DNA of 64,000 nt, taken from positions 1,017,001-1,081,000 of the forward strand of contig JARHVA010003525.1 of NCBI GenBank assembly GCA_037957365.1, written 5' to 3'. Shown piece by piece: positions 1 through 12,289 of the stretch. Source of the stretch: Torreya grandis (lineage: Eukaryota > Streptophyta > Pinopsida > Cupressales > Taxaceae). The notes under the pieces are model-generated. The model worked only from the letters and a program-made list of their open reading frames with translations, did no database searches and had not been told where the DNA came from. The position numbers and the translations under genes were made by a program. The first letter of the stretch is position 1; each line of letters opens with the position of its first letter.

Positions 1-398
1 CCATGGATGTTGACACTTATCGGCTTCTGTCAAGCCTTACAGGGAACATGTGGCATGTTTCACTGCTCCTAAAAAGCATGTCAAAGTCTTCCACAGTTGC
101 CACTTGGTGCCTTCCATGCTCTGGCTTTCTTTGTGTAAAATTTGATGTTTGCATGCTTGTCATCACTTAAAAACCCAATGGCTGATTTGCATGCTTAATT
201 TTGATAGTTTTTGGGATGTCACCATCCTTGGCAAAATTTATCAAGCCTTTTTTGTAGGCTTTTTTCCCATAGACATTTTACTTGTAGAAAATTTTCTTGC
301 AAACAAAAGTCTGCGAGAATCATCTTAGTCCCTTATCCTTTCCTTTCATGCTATTTGGATTTTCTTTATGCTGGTGCCCTTCCTCTAAATTCCTTCAA

Positions 399-434
399 AC
401 TTTTTGTCTGAAGGAATTCCTTCAGATAAAAAGT
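399..434. repeat. 36-bp near-perfect inverted repeat
   Basis: The two 18-base arms differ at one position. The core CTGAAGGAATTCCTTCAG (408-425) is a perfect 18-bp palindrome. One arm is repeated directly just downstream (GTCTGAAGGAATTC, about 433-446). It could be the terminus or hairpin of a small non-autonomous element, but no second terminus was found. Confidence 0.55.
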
Positions 435-589
435 CTGAAGGAATTCAAAGCCTTAAGTCTTTTTCTATGCCTTTGGAAATCCTTCAGCTACCTTAAAGTG
501 TTCCCTACCCTTCGTAAGGGATTTTGGACTCATAGCTACCCTCCACAAGGGCACCTGCCCTTCAACTTTAGGACACACCCTTGAACTAA

Positions 590-905
590 GCCATTGAATT
601 GATTGGTTAAACCAAAAATGGTTCAACGGTTCAATCGGTTCAACACTGTGTGCCGATGAACTTTGAACTATTTGCTTTGAACTTATCTTACTTGAACCAA
701 CTATTAAACCCAGCATTGAACCAAAAGATTGAATTGATACATTGAACCAATGCATTGAACCAGTCTATTGAACCGGTTCAATGGTTTAATACTATGCACT
801 GATGAACTTGATGATGAGCCAATTGATGGACTAAGTTGATTGAACTAAGGCCGAAGTGTTGAACCAACTGAGTTGAACCAAGTGATGAACTGAAGCTCGA
901 TGAAC
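590..905. repeat. clustered TTGAACC / GGTTCAA motif
   Basis: The motif TTGAACC and its complement recur many times in both orientations over about 300 bases. The cluster includes a perfect 16-bp palindrome, ATTGAACCGGTTCAAT, at 767-782. Spacing is irregular, so this is not a simple tandem satellite. Function is unknown. Confidence 0.5.
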
Positions 906-2996
906 TCGTGCAACCTAAAAATGACTGGCTTCAAATAGCAAGGGAAGAAGGGGACCGATTTTGGCCAGTTGGGAAAAAATGGTCAACAAGTAAGTTGACA
1001 AATATATATGTAAACCTAGTTCAAACTAAATTTATGTTGATTGTGTAGGCTAATTGTTGATGGAAACCAAATTTAATAATCTATGAACTATGTCATAGTC
1101 TAAATTATAATTTCAACTATGTTAGGAGAGGCATATGATAAGATGGGGATACACTAAGATATATTTTTTAAATTATGGTTGCATCTTGGTTTTCTTTGAG
1201 ATTTATTTTCCTATGCTAACACCTAAAACTATATGAAATGGTTTAATGATGTCTACATGTGCTGATTTAATGCATGGAAGACCTAAAAATTCTAATCCAT
1301 ATCTCATGAACAATAAACCAAATGGTGATCAAATTTAAAGGATGGAATCATGCAAGGGAAATATCTAAGATATCCTCAAATAAGCTCATGTAATGAGTGA
1401 TGAATACATATCCCAAAAGGGCCTCATGCTGATGTAGATATCTCTCCTAGGGTGAGTATTTGAATATTAATATTTGATATATGAATGGAACTAGATAGAT
1501 TGACTAGAATCCTTGATAATGAATTCCTTTGACCTGAAATAAAAATACTTAAAACTTGTCCTAATACTATTAGAATAAAGCAAAATTAGAATCGGAAAGA
1601 ATAGTTCTCTTTTTCTTCAATGTGAAGTAAAATTTACAAGTAATTATTAGGTGATAGTTTCAAAGGCCTTCATGTGAATATATAGATGAGTATTATTTAA
1701 ATAAACTTATTTAAATCATAAGAGGGTAAATAATAAATATCTTTTTTTTAAAAGGTTAAAGTTGGAATGCAAGGGATAAAGTCTCACTAGTGGAGAAGGT
1801 TGCACTATGGCCCTATCTTCCTAGTGTGGTCTTTTCCTAGAAGGATAGAGACTGTAGGAATATGAATGACAGGAGTTTGTAATTATAATGGAGATGCATG
1901 AATTTTTTTAAAAGTATTTTTAAGGTAGTAAGTGAAATAGTGAAGAATCTGATAGATATTAAAACCTATTAAAATGGGAAATAAACCAAGGTAAGGATGT
2001 CAAGATTAAACATTTTAAATTAATTAATGATTAAATTTTAATGTCTACATAAGGATGGGTAAAAACACATTATATTACATAATGAACCATTAATATATTT
2101 AATTAAACATACTATGAGGGTCACAAGCACCATATGTATGAATAAATTTATAATTCAATTTTGAATAAGGGGAACACATCCCACAAGTGGAGTAAATGAT
2201 CATATCTATTGCATAAAATAAGATTCATCCATTGGATTGGAACTCTAAATAAAAAATAAACTTGTATTTTAAATTCATATTCTTTTTCTAATTCATTTTT
2301 TATTTTATTCATATTTTATCATGCGGGTTGGGGTTTAATGGGATGAGATCTCTCATACTCTAAAGAAGGAGAAAAAATAGGAGGGTAGATATATTATGTA
2401 TATGTAAATCAAGAATTAATGACTTCTAGATTGAATTCCAATATCATAGAGATAAAAGATACAAATTAAGAAATGGATACTAATGGTGGGCTATAAATTT
2501 GGATTCCAAGAATTAATGTATAAGTATTTTGCATGTCATGAAAACATGTAAAGTGAATTTTAAGTTATGGATGCCACTAGTATCCATTTGGTTTCTCACA
2601 AGTATATCTATAGTATCAATTTATCCTAAAGTTATGAAGTTAAAATCTAAAGGCCCTGTAATGACTCCTAGTTTGGATTCCAATATCATATAGATAAAAG
2701 ATACAAATTTAGGTCATTTCAACCTAAGAAATTTTTGGGCTAGAATAGGTGTAAAATTCAAGAATGAATGGATCCAGAGTATATATGACTCTAGTCTTCC
2801 ACAAGATTAATCCTTTCCTCTATCTATTCAAATGCTTGAGTTGGTCATAATAATGGCCCAGCACTAAGATCCTAATAGGAGGCAAGTATACAATGAGAAA
2901 GGGGAAAAGGTTCTAGATCTAGATCCTGATTTCATTGACTTAGTGTTTGCCATCCTAGATTTTGAGATTTATTTGAATATAACTCCATAGACATCT

Positions 2997-5990
2997 GTGC
3001 AATTTTTTGAGGAAAAAAGGGATGGATGTTATAATATAATCAATAATAAATATATAAATACCCCAAAACATTCCTCCACTAGATTGCCTAAGACCATGTG
3101 TATCCCTGATTTCATTGATGAGGTAGGGGATATTATAATACTAATGCATAGGGTCATTGGTAATCCTGAGCCAAATGATTTCAATAATGGATGTACTAGT
3201 ATATATATACCAATTAAGAAAATAAAAATTACATACATTGGGCCCAATTAATAAATGACTCCCTTCACAAGTAATTAATGGAGGTGTAAATAATGAAGAA
3301 GTTCTACATGACATCTTATATATTTATATCTTGTCCAAAGGAAGATTATTTTTAGGCCTTAACATAGTTCCTAAAGAGATAACTATATTTTATAGCAATT
3401 ACCCTGATCTCACACTATAGGCTAGTAGATAATAGTTCAGGAGGGCCAATGATTCCTTTATCTACAACATCATTATCATGTTCAATTGGGAACTTGGGAA
3501 GGAATGATTCTCAAGAGAAGTGAAGGATAAAATATGTAAATGGGGTTCATTCTTCATATATTCCCCCACCTACTCCTATATTAGGGAAACTAGATTTAGT
3601 GGTTGTACCTACACACTTCCCTAGTATGTGAGTGATAAATGGGCATTGTTAGAGTTAGTCAGGAAACTTGTGGAGATGCATAAAATCCTCTTAGATAGGC
3701 ACAAGGTAGAGATACATTTCCCAATTTCCATTGGTTGTTACACATTCTAATCCCTCATGAATGATAGAGGTACAGAGGTTAAAATGTGCCAAATGAAACT
3801 GAGGACTTTAGAGTCTAGACCTTATTTTGATCCATATGGTAAAATCACCCTTGCACTAGACCTAACAACATATGCACACGTGCCTTATTACCAAGATTTT
3901 TGGGAATATTGTGAAGATGAAGAGATGCTAAAGATGAGGGACTATTAAAGGTGTCCCTATAATAGATAAAATATTATGATCTGACAATAGTCCCTAATGA
4001 CTTAGTGGATGAAGACTCTAGAGTAGACCCAATATACCTTACATAGATCATTACTAGAACCTTACCACCAATGAGGTGGTTAGTTCCTAAGTCTTTCTCT
4101 TTGTTTGATAGAACAACCCCTGAAATCAATAGAATAATTAATTGGCTGAGGAGTAAAGTAGTATAGGTCATAAGGGAGATAATATGGGTTAAAGAGAAGT
4201 TTTTGAAGCTCAAAATGGTAGGTATCAATCTGTCAGAGTAGGGACCTAGTGAATCATTAGTTAGAGGAACTTGAGAAGAAGAAGAAAACAAAGATAATCA
4301 AATAAAATAAAATCAAGCAGACAGGGAGAAGCTATGGATGAACCAATTGATCTTTCTCTTGAAGGAATAGAAATAATAACATATGTTTGTATACCTTCAT
4401 ATCTCATAACCTTTACCCCATTTATACTACCCCGCCTTCTCCTACTCATATTATTTAGGAAGTGTCAACACATACACCAACTAACTCCACTCCTCCCACA
4501 TCTCAACTTCCCATTTTTTCAAAATTTTCACCACCTCCACTTATTATTTCACCCACAATACCCACATCAATAATCCAAGAGTAATCAACACCAATCACTC
4601 AAGTGGAGACTCAGGTTCCCCCTAAAATGGAATCTCAAGTTTTCACTCCACTTTTCCTTCCTCCCATTTCTCCTTCCCCATTTAATCCACTCCCATTCTC
4701 CCTCCAATTTATAACTCCTATTACATCTCTATTAATTACCAACACTACCCAATAGTATATTGTCATGGAATCATTCATCCTAATTATGGTTTTGTAAGAC
4801 ACCCCAATTCCTAGGATAAGTAATATTTCCTCTTCATCTCAACCTACCATTTTCACATCACCAACCCTAAGTGGTCCCACTCATTAATTGACACATTTAG
4901 TGCTTTGGATTCCACCCTTCCACCAGTTCCCAAATTCACAACCCCTGTGTCTGTTCCACCCTCCACTCCTCCCACTTCTAATATTTAAACTATACCATCA
5001 ATTGAGATTGGAGTAGCCTAGGTATTTGGTGCAAACCTTGATTTGAAAACCACTGATGAAAGTGAATCCCCATAAGCAGCTCTTAAGTAACTAATGACAT
5101 CATATTCCTAGGAGTCCCTAATGGTTATAGTGTTTTTTAGTGAAGTAACATTAGTTGCTAATTCTCTAGTAACCATGTCAAAATAATAAGTTGCTACCCC
5201 TAGTTGGTTAGCCCAATTAGTGGGTAAAAAGAAAAAAATAGATGATTAATCCCAGTAATCTAGACTTTGGCATATCAGAGGTTAAGAAGAAATCAAAACC
5301 CACTCCTAAGACCCTCTCAAGGACATTTAATGATGAAAAGGGAGAGAGATGTGTTGAAATTACTCTCCCCCTACTAGATAAATCAAAAGAAGATCTCATG
5401 GTGGGTGATTATCAGATTTATCAAATACACCTTGGACAATAGACTAGAGAAGGTCTTAAACATGATTTTCAAATTGGTATAAACTCTCTCTTTTAAAGAA
5501 TTGATCATGACAAAGCAACCAAGGATGAGATAAAGAGAAAAGTAGATCAATTGACAAAAGTACTAAACCAATTCATAAAGCCAAGTGAAACATAAAAAAA
5601 ACCACATGTAGTGTAGCCAATTAGTCCAGATTTAGCTATAATTGATTATTTACAATAGATTTATCACATGGGAAGGGATAAACAATAATGGTTTGAGGAA
5701 CTGATCATGAAAGGAAATAGGTTTCTTATAACAATGATTGAACATTATGGCATCATCATGGAGAGGAAGGATATTTTAAAATAATAGATCAATCAGTATG
5801 ATGGAGAAACTCACCTTAAACTTGTATTATCCCAAATTGATAGCCATAAAATTAATTGATATGAATACCTTTGTTGTTGATAATATATTAAAGAGTGATG
5901 TTGAGCATGAAAAACTACACAGGGCTACTTAATTTAAGATAAGAGTACTAATAGAGTCTGTTGAGCAAGCCAAAGAGGCTTATAATAAGA
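2997..5990 (+). pseudogene. decayed unrecognised ORF (retroelement-like)
   Basis: This stretch reads as a coding region broken by many stops and frame changes. Longer pieces are 2997-3251 (acidic; includes the run RLPKTMCIPDFIDEVGDI), 3757-3948 (ends YQDFWEYCEDEE) and 5242-5442 (lysine-rich, then acidic). A proline- and serine-rich, low-complexity linker spans about 4,400-5,000, and the part from about 5,240 to 5,990 looks charged and helical. Stops lie largely where CAA or CAG would fit. I do not recognise the family. It ends about 400 bases before an LTR, so it may be the 3' ORF of a retrotransposon, but a decayed host gene cannot be excluded. Confidence 0.4.
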
Positions 5991-7047
5991 TAATTGATGT
6001 ATTATATGAGATTTAAGGCATGATGAATTCAATATCATGCCAACTAGTAGATGATTCCAATAACCTCCTTCAGATAGAGTAGGTCTAGAATAATTTCAAA
6101 GTAATAATTGATAAATAATATTCAAAGGACATAGTCTTCATCCTAAGTTCTATCCACCTTTCATCAGGTATGAAAAAGTAATTGATAAGATGAGAATGAA
6201 GATGTAAGGAATCAAAACATTCAGAAGAAAACATTTATGATGTTTAGGTATATTGTATAGCTTCCAATATCTACTCTTATAGGTCAGATCTAGAATGCAT
6301 ACAAGAAATATTCAATGCCTTTGATCCATATACTGAAAAGTTGTAGGCTAAAAATGGTAAGAAATATGAATAAAGTTTGAACATTGATTAATTTTTCCTC
6401 TTTGTTGAATATTTTCAAATGTGATATCATTTCAAAACATTGTAAATTTTAATTTCATTAAAAAAGTACAACTATATTTTTTATAACTCTTTTTGATAAA
6501 GAGAAAAACATATTTTATAGTTTATATTTTTGATATTGTGAAAGTTGCAAAAAACACAAGTGCAAATTGCACTTTCCATTTTGACAAGTATGGATTAATA
6601 AAAGTGTAAAATCATGAAGTGCAAAGTGCATGGTTCATTTTGGAAAAAGTGATAAATACTTAAAAAATTTATAAAAGTCTCAATCATGTTTTTCAAGTTG
6701 GGGTTTTTACATGGAAAAGTAACTTGGAGTTATTTTCAAAGTTATCTTTTATTTTAAAGGACCAGTTCTATTTTGGGCACCTATTTTTGCATGAAGAATT
6801 TATTTTTAGCCACTTCCAAATGAAGAATCCTTACATGGAGATCTAGTAGTTCCATCCATGCCTTATCATGCCATGTTATGATAAAGTTCATGCCTAGCTC
6901 ATGCATGACTCATTTCTAGCCATTCCACCACTCTAGGATGCAAAAAATAAGACTCACCTCTTTTACATGAGGGTTTCATATTTTCACGATCTCTTTCAAT
7001 TGGGAATTCATGTTTTGTCAACTACATCTCATCTTGGAGATATTTTG

Positions 7048-7058
7048 TATAAAAATAG
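7048..7058 (+). promoter_or_regulatory. TATA box in LTR of element 1
   Basis: TATAAAAATAG lies about 660 bases before the LTR end and is followed by a pyrimidine-rich leader. This fits a retrotransposon U3 promoter. The placement is inferred from sequence only. Confidence 0.55.
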
Positions 7059-7294
7059 GCAAACCCCATTGACAAAATTATCTTTTTTCTACTAGTTATA
7101 TTTTCTACATTTTGAATGTATTTACTACAAGCTATAACATTTGGAGAGAAATAAAGTTAAAGATTTGCCTTTCTTGTCTTAAGAGATCCCTATGTGTGTG
7201 CAAGTTATTTGAATATTTTTGCAATCTTTCTCTCTTTGTTTTAGTTTCAAGATATTCATCTATGGTATTTTACCATCTTGAAAATATTATTTGT

Positions 7295-7301
7295 AATAAA
7301 G
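7295..7301 (+). terminator. polyadenylation-like signal in LTR of element 1
   Basis: AATAAAG followed by a T-run lies about 240 bases downstream of the TATA box, the arrangement expected for an LTR R region. It is weak as a stand-alone signal in AT-rich DNA. Confidence 0.35.
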
Positions 7302-7714
7302 ATTTTTTTTCCCTTTTGTGAAAATTAGCTAAAATACTACCTCTAATTTCTATTTTTATAAATCTATGCTTAAATAAATTCAATATAATTTTTTTCTCTA
7401 TTTTATTCATCGGGAAAGCATTAAAATCTACTAAAATATTTGGTACAGTCACTATTTTAAGTTTTTTTTCAAATTCTAACACTTTTCCTAGTCAAAACCC
7501 TTGTTAGGATCAAAATCACTAAAGAAAAAAATTTCCAAAACACTGGTGTCTTATCATATACATTAGTTTAGTGAAAATAAGTTGGTCTTCTCCAAATATT
7601 AACCTCAAATTGCCAAGGTTCCATCACTTTGGAGGTTTTTCCATTGTATCATTAGGCAATTATACAAAAAGCTATAGGATTAGGGTAGGTACAATCCTAT
7701 GTGATAATTTTTTT

Positions 7715-7732
7715 TAGCACACTCTATGGGAC
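7715..7732 (+). other. primer-binding site of element 1
   Basis: TAGCACACTCTATGGGACC sits six bases after the LTR end. It is a mutated form of the site in element 2 (TGGCACACCCAATGGAACC) and matches the reverse complement of the site in element M. The priming tRNA was not assigned. Confidence 0.55.
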
Positions 7733-7965
7733 CTAAAATTATAAAGATATTAGTGTTATTATCAATAAATGTTGTACAATGTTTGTGCATAACTTAATAG
7801 CACCTGGTGACTCCACTAGTTTATAGACTCATAATTTCAAGGTGATGTATGCCAAGCAAACAAATAAGATCATCTACAAAAGGTAAGAGAGATGATTTTA
7901 TAGAATTATCTTTTCGATCTAAAAAGAGATAAAAATAAATCACCCCTAAACCTAAGGCATATCAT

Positions 7966-8781
7966 ATGGTTCTTTTACCATCCCTAGTGGTAACTCTTAT
8001 CAGTTTTATACCTCCTGTAATGGCCATAATGGCTAGAAATCTAAATTTTATAGAATTAAATATAGGTAGTCCACTCCTATTAGCCCAAAATGATGATATG
8101 CCAACCTCAGCCTTAAAAATCCTACCCCATTTTATTGGTGAAACCTCTACCAATGCTTTAGAGCACATACAAGATATTGGTAGCCTATGTTCAATCCATA
8201 ACATGGTATAAGACAATATTGTAATCAGATATCTAGTCTCTTATTTCAAAGGCAAAGCTTTAAATTAGTACAGAGGCCTTGATCCCACTTTAATATAAGT
8301 TTTGGATGAGTTAGGCACTTCACTATGTACCCATTTTGAAGATAAAAGTGACCACCTTTCCCTAGTTGAATAGTTAACTACTATTCAATGAGCTCCTCAT
8401 GAGCAAATGACTGACTTTAATTAACATTTCCAAAAGACATGAAATAGAATCCTAGTATTGGTTAAACCCATGACAAATAATTCTTTATTTTATTACCTAA
8501 AATGTCTCAATAGTGATATAGCTATGATGATTCAGTCAAAGTGTGGGACCACACTTATTGTAGCTTATGATATTATAATAAGGGTAAAAAATTGTTTAAT
8601 CCAAGCTGATAAAATTGCACCAAGGACACAAATGCCTCTTTTTATAGAAATATATCCTATTATGTTCCCTTTAATTTCTATAATTCACACCATGATAAAA
8701 GCACATGCTTTGACCCCTGCACATACTGATGATCTATATGAGGTAAAGTCATTACTTAAGATTTTTGACAATGAGTTAGTG
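7966..8781 (+). pseudogene. gag of element 1, N-terminal part
   Basis: This is the capsid part of a Ty3/gypsy Gag. One frame runs from the ATG at 7,966 to the insertion point of element N. It has several in-frame stops, each explained by CAA, CAG, CGA or TGG mutating to TAA, TAG or TGA. Visible motifs are FKGKALN followed by a stop and YRGL (canonical WYRNL-type block), FEDKSDHLSLVE, and a segment LNSDIAMMIQSKCGTTL that matches element 2 (LNSGIALMIQSMGGNTL) and element 3 (LNSNIVVMIQSICGTTL). Removing N and one copy of the target duplication restores the reading frame into 14,936. The start codon is the first ATG of the conserved frame and is not otherwise supported. Confidence 0.75.
8777..8781. 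repeat. target-site duplication, left of element N
   Basis: TAGTG here is repeated at 14,931-14,935, directly after the 3' LTR of element N. The five-base match is perfect, as expected from gypsy integrase. Confidence 0.9.
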
Positions 8782-10621
8782 TGATGCAGGGGCATCCTTG
8801 TGGATCCCAAAATGGACTCAATTTTGGTTTAAATTTGTATTTTAGGTTTTTTTATATGTATTAGGTCCTAATTAAGTCATAGGAGTGAACTAGATTAACA
8901 TAAGTGGTAAAAAAAATTGAATTATGGAGTTTCCCTCCAAAACTACCACATTTGAAAATTTAAGCATTGTGAAAGGATTTCTATGCATTATATGAGGTTG
9001 ACCAAGGTGTAAAACATGTTAAAAATGTGTTAAATAGGTTTTAATACTATTTAAATGTCTTAAATAACATCTTGAGTCTATAGGCATGGTCACAAAGTAC
9101 ATATATTAGTAAAACATGAAAAATGTAATGTAATTTCAATAACTTCCATGTAGAGACCTCCAAGATTTAGTTATGCATCTTTGGAAAATGTGGAAGAGTC
9201 ATTTTTTTCATATTATTTATGTATTACATTTGAAATAGATAGAGATGGATATGTAAAACAATGAATCTTGATGAATAAGATGACTGTGTTAATGAAAATT
9301 TTGTACATTGATGTTGCATGGTTGCGGTAGAGTGTTTACTTGATTTAATACTCAAAGGTGGTGAGTAATTTTGAATATTTTATTGTGTTTATTGTTGTGA
9401 TCAATATTAATCTATATTTTGAGATGGATAACATGAGTTAAATTTCAAGGCAATAACCCTTAAGGAGATAGACAAAATTTCCAATAGAGTAAAGGTTTAT
9501 ATAGTCCTATTGAAGCTATGATATGTGTAATGATACTTAGAAATGAGTTTAATGGATATTGGAAATGAAATACACTTGATATTAGAGGTAATGAAATTTT
9601 TTAAATATATGTAATAATCAAAGTTGGTTCTTGATATAATTTGGTTATGAAACTAGCTTATTGAAACCTATATACAACACTAAAACAAGTTTGTATTTGG
9701 GTTCCCTATTGCATGGAATATTGTTATGAATAAAAAATTAAAAAATAAAGGTTTTAAATTTTTTATAGAATATTGTAATATTAGCATTGTAAGGATTGGA
9801 GACTGTTGGTAACATTACACATTTAAACCCTATTAAAACCCTGCTTCTTGCTAAAGAATATAGTCTAGCATGACTGAGATTTCTTGTTGGAGAGTGATAT
9901 GAGGGTTATTAGGTCATGGTTATTCAATGAAAAAGTTTATTATTTGTTATATAGATCTAATGTAACAATTATTTTGTCTTGAAACCTTCCCTAGACCAAG
10001 ATATTTATTTTTGATCACCCTCAACCTGTGATAGGGTTTAAAAAGCCCTAAACTAGGGTTTTACCTATTATAAACAATCTAATCATGGAATAATCCCAAA
10101 ACATTATTATCTTGTGTATTTTTATTATCCCTAACTGATTCAATCAATTTTAATACATTACTATACATATAGTATGGACTTCTATCAAGTGACCTTGGAT
10201 GAGGGCTAGAGAGGCCTAGTTTGGAAGGGCTAAAAGGAGAAAAGTGGACTTAGGAAGTGGGTTAGGTCTTGAAAATTTAACCATAAGTGTATTTCAAAAA
10301 TAAAAAGGTGAATATAATATTATAAAGTCATAATTCTTAGTACATTTTTTTTCTAATCTATTTGCAATTAGATAAATCTATAAGGAAGGCTAGTGGTAAA
10401 GGTAGAGTTGAATGAGTGTAAGGTAAAAAGTTGAAAACTAAGTCAAGAGGTTGGTAAAGATTCCAAAGACCCTATTATGATCAAGATTAATATTTGAAAT
10501 TTTTTAATTCAATCCTAGCAATCAGTGCTTTGGCTTGATGAGTGGTTTTTCAAGCTTAGAACTTGGAAAGTGAACCTTTGTTCAAGAATTAGGAAAGGAA
10601 ACTTGTGGAAGCTATGCATCA
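8782..10621 (+). repeat. 5' LTR of element N (1,840 bp)
   Basis: It begins TGATGCAGGGGCATCC and ends GCTATGCATCA, giving canonical TG...CA termini. It aligns along its whole length with 13,082-14,930. A candidate core promoter lies near 10,038-10,075 (TTTAAAAAGCCC and TATAAA), but it is only partly conserved in the other LTR. Confidence 0.92.
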
Positions 10622-10623
10622 TT

Positions 10624-10635
10624 TGGTATCAGAGT
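10624..10635 (+). other. primer-binding site of element N, initiator tRNA-Met
   Basis: TGGTATCAGAGT lies two bases after the 5' LTR. It matches the widespread plant site TGGTATCAGAGC except at the last base. The priming tRNA, initiator methionine, is known from many plant LTR elements. Confidence 0.9.
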
Positions 10636-10708
10636 GTAAGGATGGTCAAAGGATAAGGTGATAAGGAAAAAATGTTAGAAATATAGATAACCTATAATAG
10701 ATTAAATA

Positions 10709-11600
10709 ATGCAATAGAATATGACCAATTTAGTCACTAAAATGAGGAACATATAGGCTAAAATAGAAGCCATAGAGATAGTTCAAAGAATAAGAGTCAT
10801 AGCTCATGATTATAGTGATAGAGAAGAAGAAGCTCATATATTAGAAGAGGAGGAAGAAAGTGAAGAAATAATGGAGGAAAAATTGATCAAATCCATGATG
10901 AATATTGGTTCAAAATCAAAGTTAGATGTTCTAATGTATGAAGGAAATCTAAATGTGGATGAGTTAGTGGATTGGATAGTAGCCATGGACAAGTATTTTG
11001 AGTATGAGGAGGTGGATGACACCAAGAAAGTGAAATTTTTAGTCATAATATTGAGAGAACATGCTTCTTTATGGTGGGATGCAATATAAGAAGAGAGAAG
11101 GATATGAGGTAAAGCCAAAATTTTATCATGGGATAGGATGGTGGTAAAGATGAAGGAAAAGTTCATGCCCAAACACTACCATACACATTTGTTTATGATA
11201 TTACAAAATCTTAGACAAAATGATCATTTAGTGAAGGAATATACCAAAGAGTTTCATAGATTGACAATCAAAACAAGATACTTGGAAGAAGATGATGAGA
11301 AGGTAGCAAGGTATTTGAATGGTCTCAAGTTCTCCATACAAGATGAGATCAATATATTGACCTTGAAAAAAATTGAAGAAGCATACCAAGTAGCCTTGAA
11401 AGATGAGGATAATTTATCAAGAAGACATACACAAAAACAAGAGGAAGAGGTAAACAACTGAGAGGAAGAGGAGAGTATGATAATAATAATGCATATGAGG
11501 AAGGTGAAAGTAATGGACAAAGGCATGAAACACAGCCAAGAGATTGTTATAGAGGTAGGAGACTATATTATAGAGGTGAATATGCTATAGGAAGAGGGAC
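10709..11600 (+). pseudogene. gag of element N
   Basis: This is a Ty3/gypsy Gag with a retrotransposon-gag capsid domain. After an acidic N-terminal stretch (Glu-rich, about 10,810-10,880), the core shows KLDVLMYEGNLNVDELVDW, FEYEEVDDTKKVKF and the hallmark HASLWWDAI, followed by VKEYTKEFHRL and EKVARYLNGL. These are typical capsid blocks of plant gypsy elements. The frame is open from about 10,721 to 11,459 except for stops near 10,769, 11,087 and 11,106. A frame change lies between about 11,460 and 11,600. The ATG at 10,709 or 10,721 is the likely start; both are in frame. Confidence 0.8.
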
Positions 11601-11603
11601 TAG

Positions 11604-12240
11604 TGGTTTTATTAGAAAATGTTTCAAATGCAATAAGTATGCAAGCCCTATATATTAGGAGTGTCTAGAGAATCAAAAATAAAGGAGTTATAGGAATGAC
11701 AACAAAATTCAAGTGGTGAAAAAAATAGAGGAAGAAAGTGTTGGATCCAATTCAAATTTAGTGGCACCTGAAGAAGGAGAGACACTATTGATGAGGAGGA
11801 TATTGTTAAAACCACCAAAAGAGAAAGAAACTAGACAATGGATAACACTATTCAAGAAAACATGCAAGTCACATGGTAAATGTTTCAAAATGATTATAGA
11901 ATTAGGAAGCACAAACAACTTGGTTTCAAATGAGATGGTAAGCAAACTTGGTCTCAAAAGTTTGCCTCATCTTTCACCTTACAAATTTTTTTAGCTTCAA
12001 AAAGGATATAGTGTGCTTGTTAATGGAAAATGCTTAGTATATTTTTAGATTGACACTTATAGGGATCAAGTTATTTGTGATGTCATTCCCATGGATGTTT
12101 TCTATGTATTACTAGGAAGGCCTTGGTAGTTTGACATGTCAACTAGTCATGATGGGGTGAAGAACACCTATTATTTGGAACACAAGGGATTAAAGTATAC
12201 ATTATTTCATTTTAAGCATGATGATAAAGTTTTTTGCGTC
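11604..12240 (+). pseudogene. zinc knuckle and aspartic protease of element N
   Basis: The frame continues from gag. A degraded CCHC knuckle (CFKC at about 11,614, then EC at about 11,658) has lost its His and contains a stop. The retropepsin-like domain follows: IIELGSTNNLVS at about 11,893 corresponds to the usual IIDSGST block, so the catalytic Asp has become Glu. The downstream block DVIPMDVFYVLLGRPW (about 12,080-12,127) is the conserved LLGRPW motif of plant gypsy proteases. As it stands the enzyme would be inactive. Stops at about 11,992, 12,046 and 12,128 replace Gln- or Trp-type codons. Confidence 0.75.
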
Positions 12241-12289
12241 TTTTCTAAGGTATTGGTTATATGTTATAAGGAGTTGGTAAAGTAAGAAG

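Larger units (their letters stand above)
1..2996. other. unassigned AT-rich DNA
   Basis: I see no credible coding region, LTR pair or RNA gene here. Short open frames at about 211-755 lack recognisable motifs and overlap on both strands. The only structured parts are an inverted repeat at 399-434 and a patch rich in TTGAACC/GGTTCAA at about 590-905. The rest is low-complexity AT-rich sequence, probably old transposon debris. Confidence 0.5.
6390..7709 (+). repeat. 5' LTR of element 1 (left edge uncertain)
   Basis: The last ~170 bases (about 7,540-7,709) are repeated at 18,378-18,547, and a primer-binding-site-like sequence follows directly, which fixes the right edge. A TATA box and a polyadenylation-like signal lie inside. 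The left edge is a guess: the copy at the other end is 5'-deleted, so no pair can be compared. A TG at 6,403 is one possible start. Confidence 0.6.

Noticed and set aside
7966..8781. Reassigned genetic code (TAA/TAG as Gln)
   Set aside because: Stops also arise from TGG and CGA codons, frameshifts are common, and the elements are typical plant types. Decay of methylated cytosines explains all of it.
10040..10065. CCCTAAACTAGGG, resembling telomere repeat (CCCTAAA)n
   Set aside because: Only one unit in each orientation. It recurs in the other LTR of element N at about 14,351, so it belongs to the LTR and is not telomeric.
10834..11172. 112-codon minus-strand ORF
   Set aside because: It is the complement of the gag of element N. 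The gag motifs are on the plus strand.
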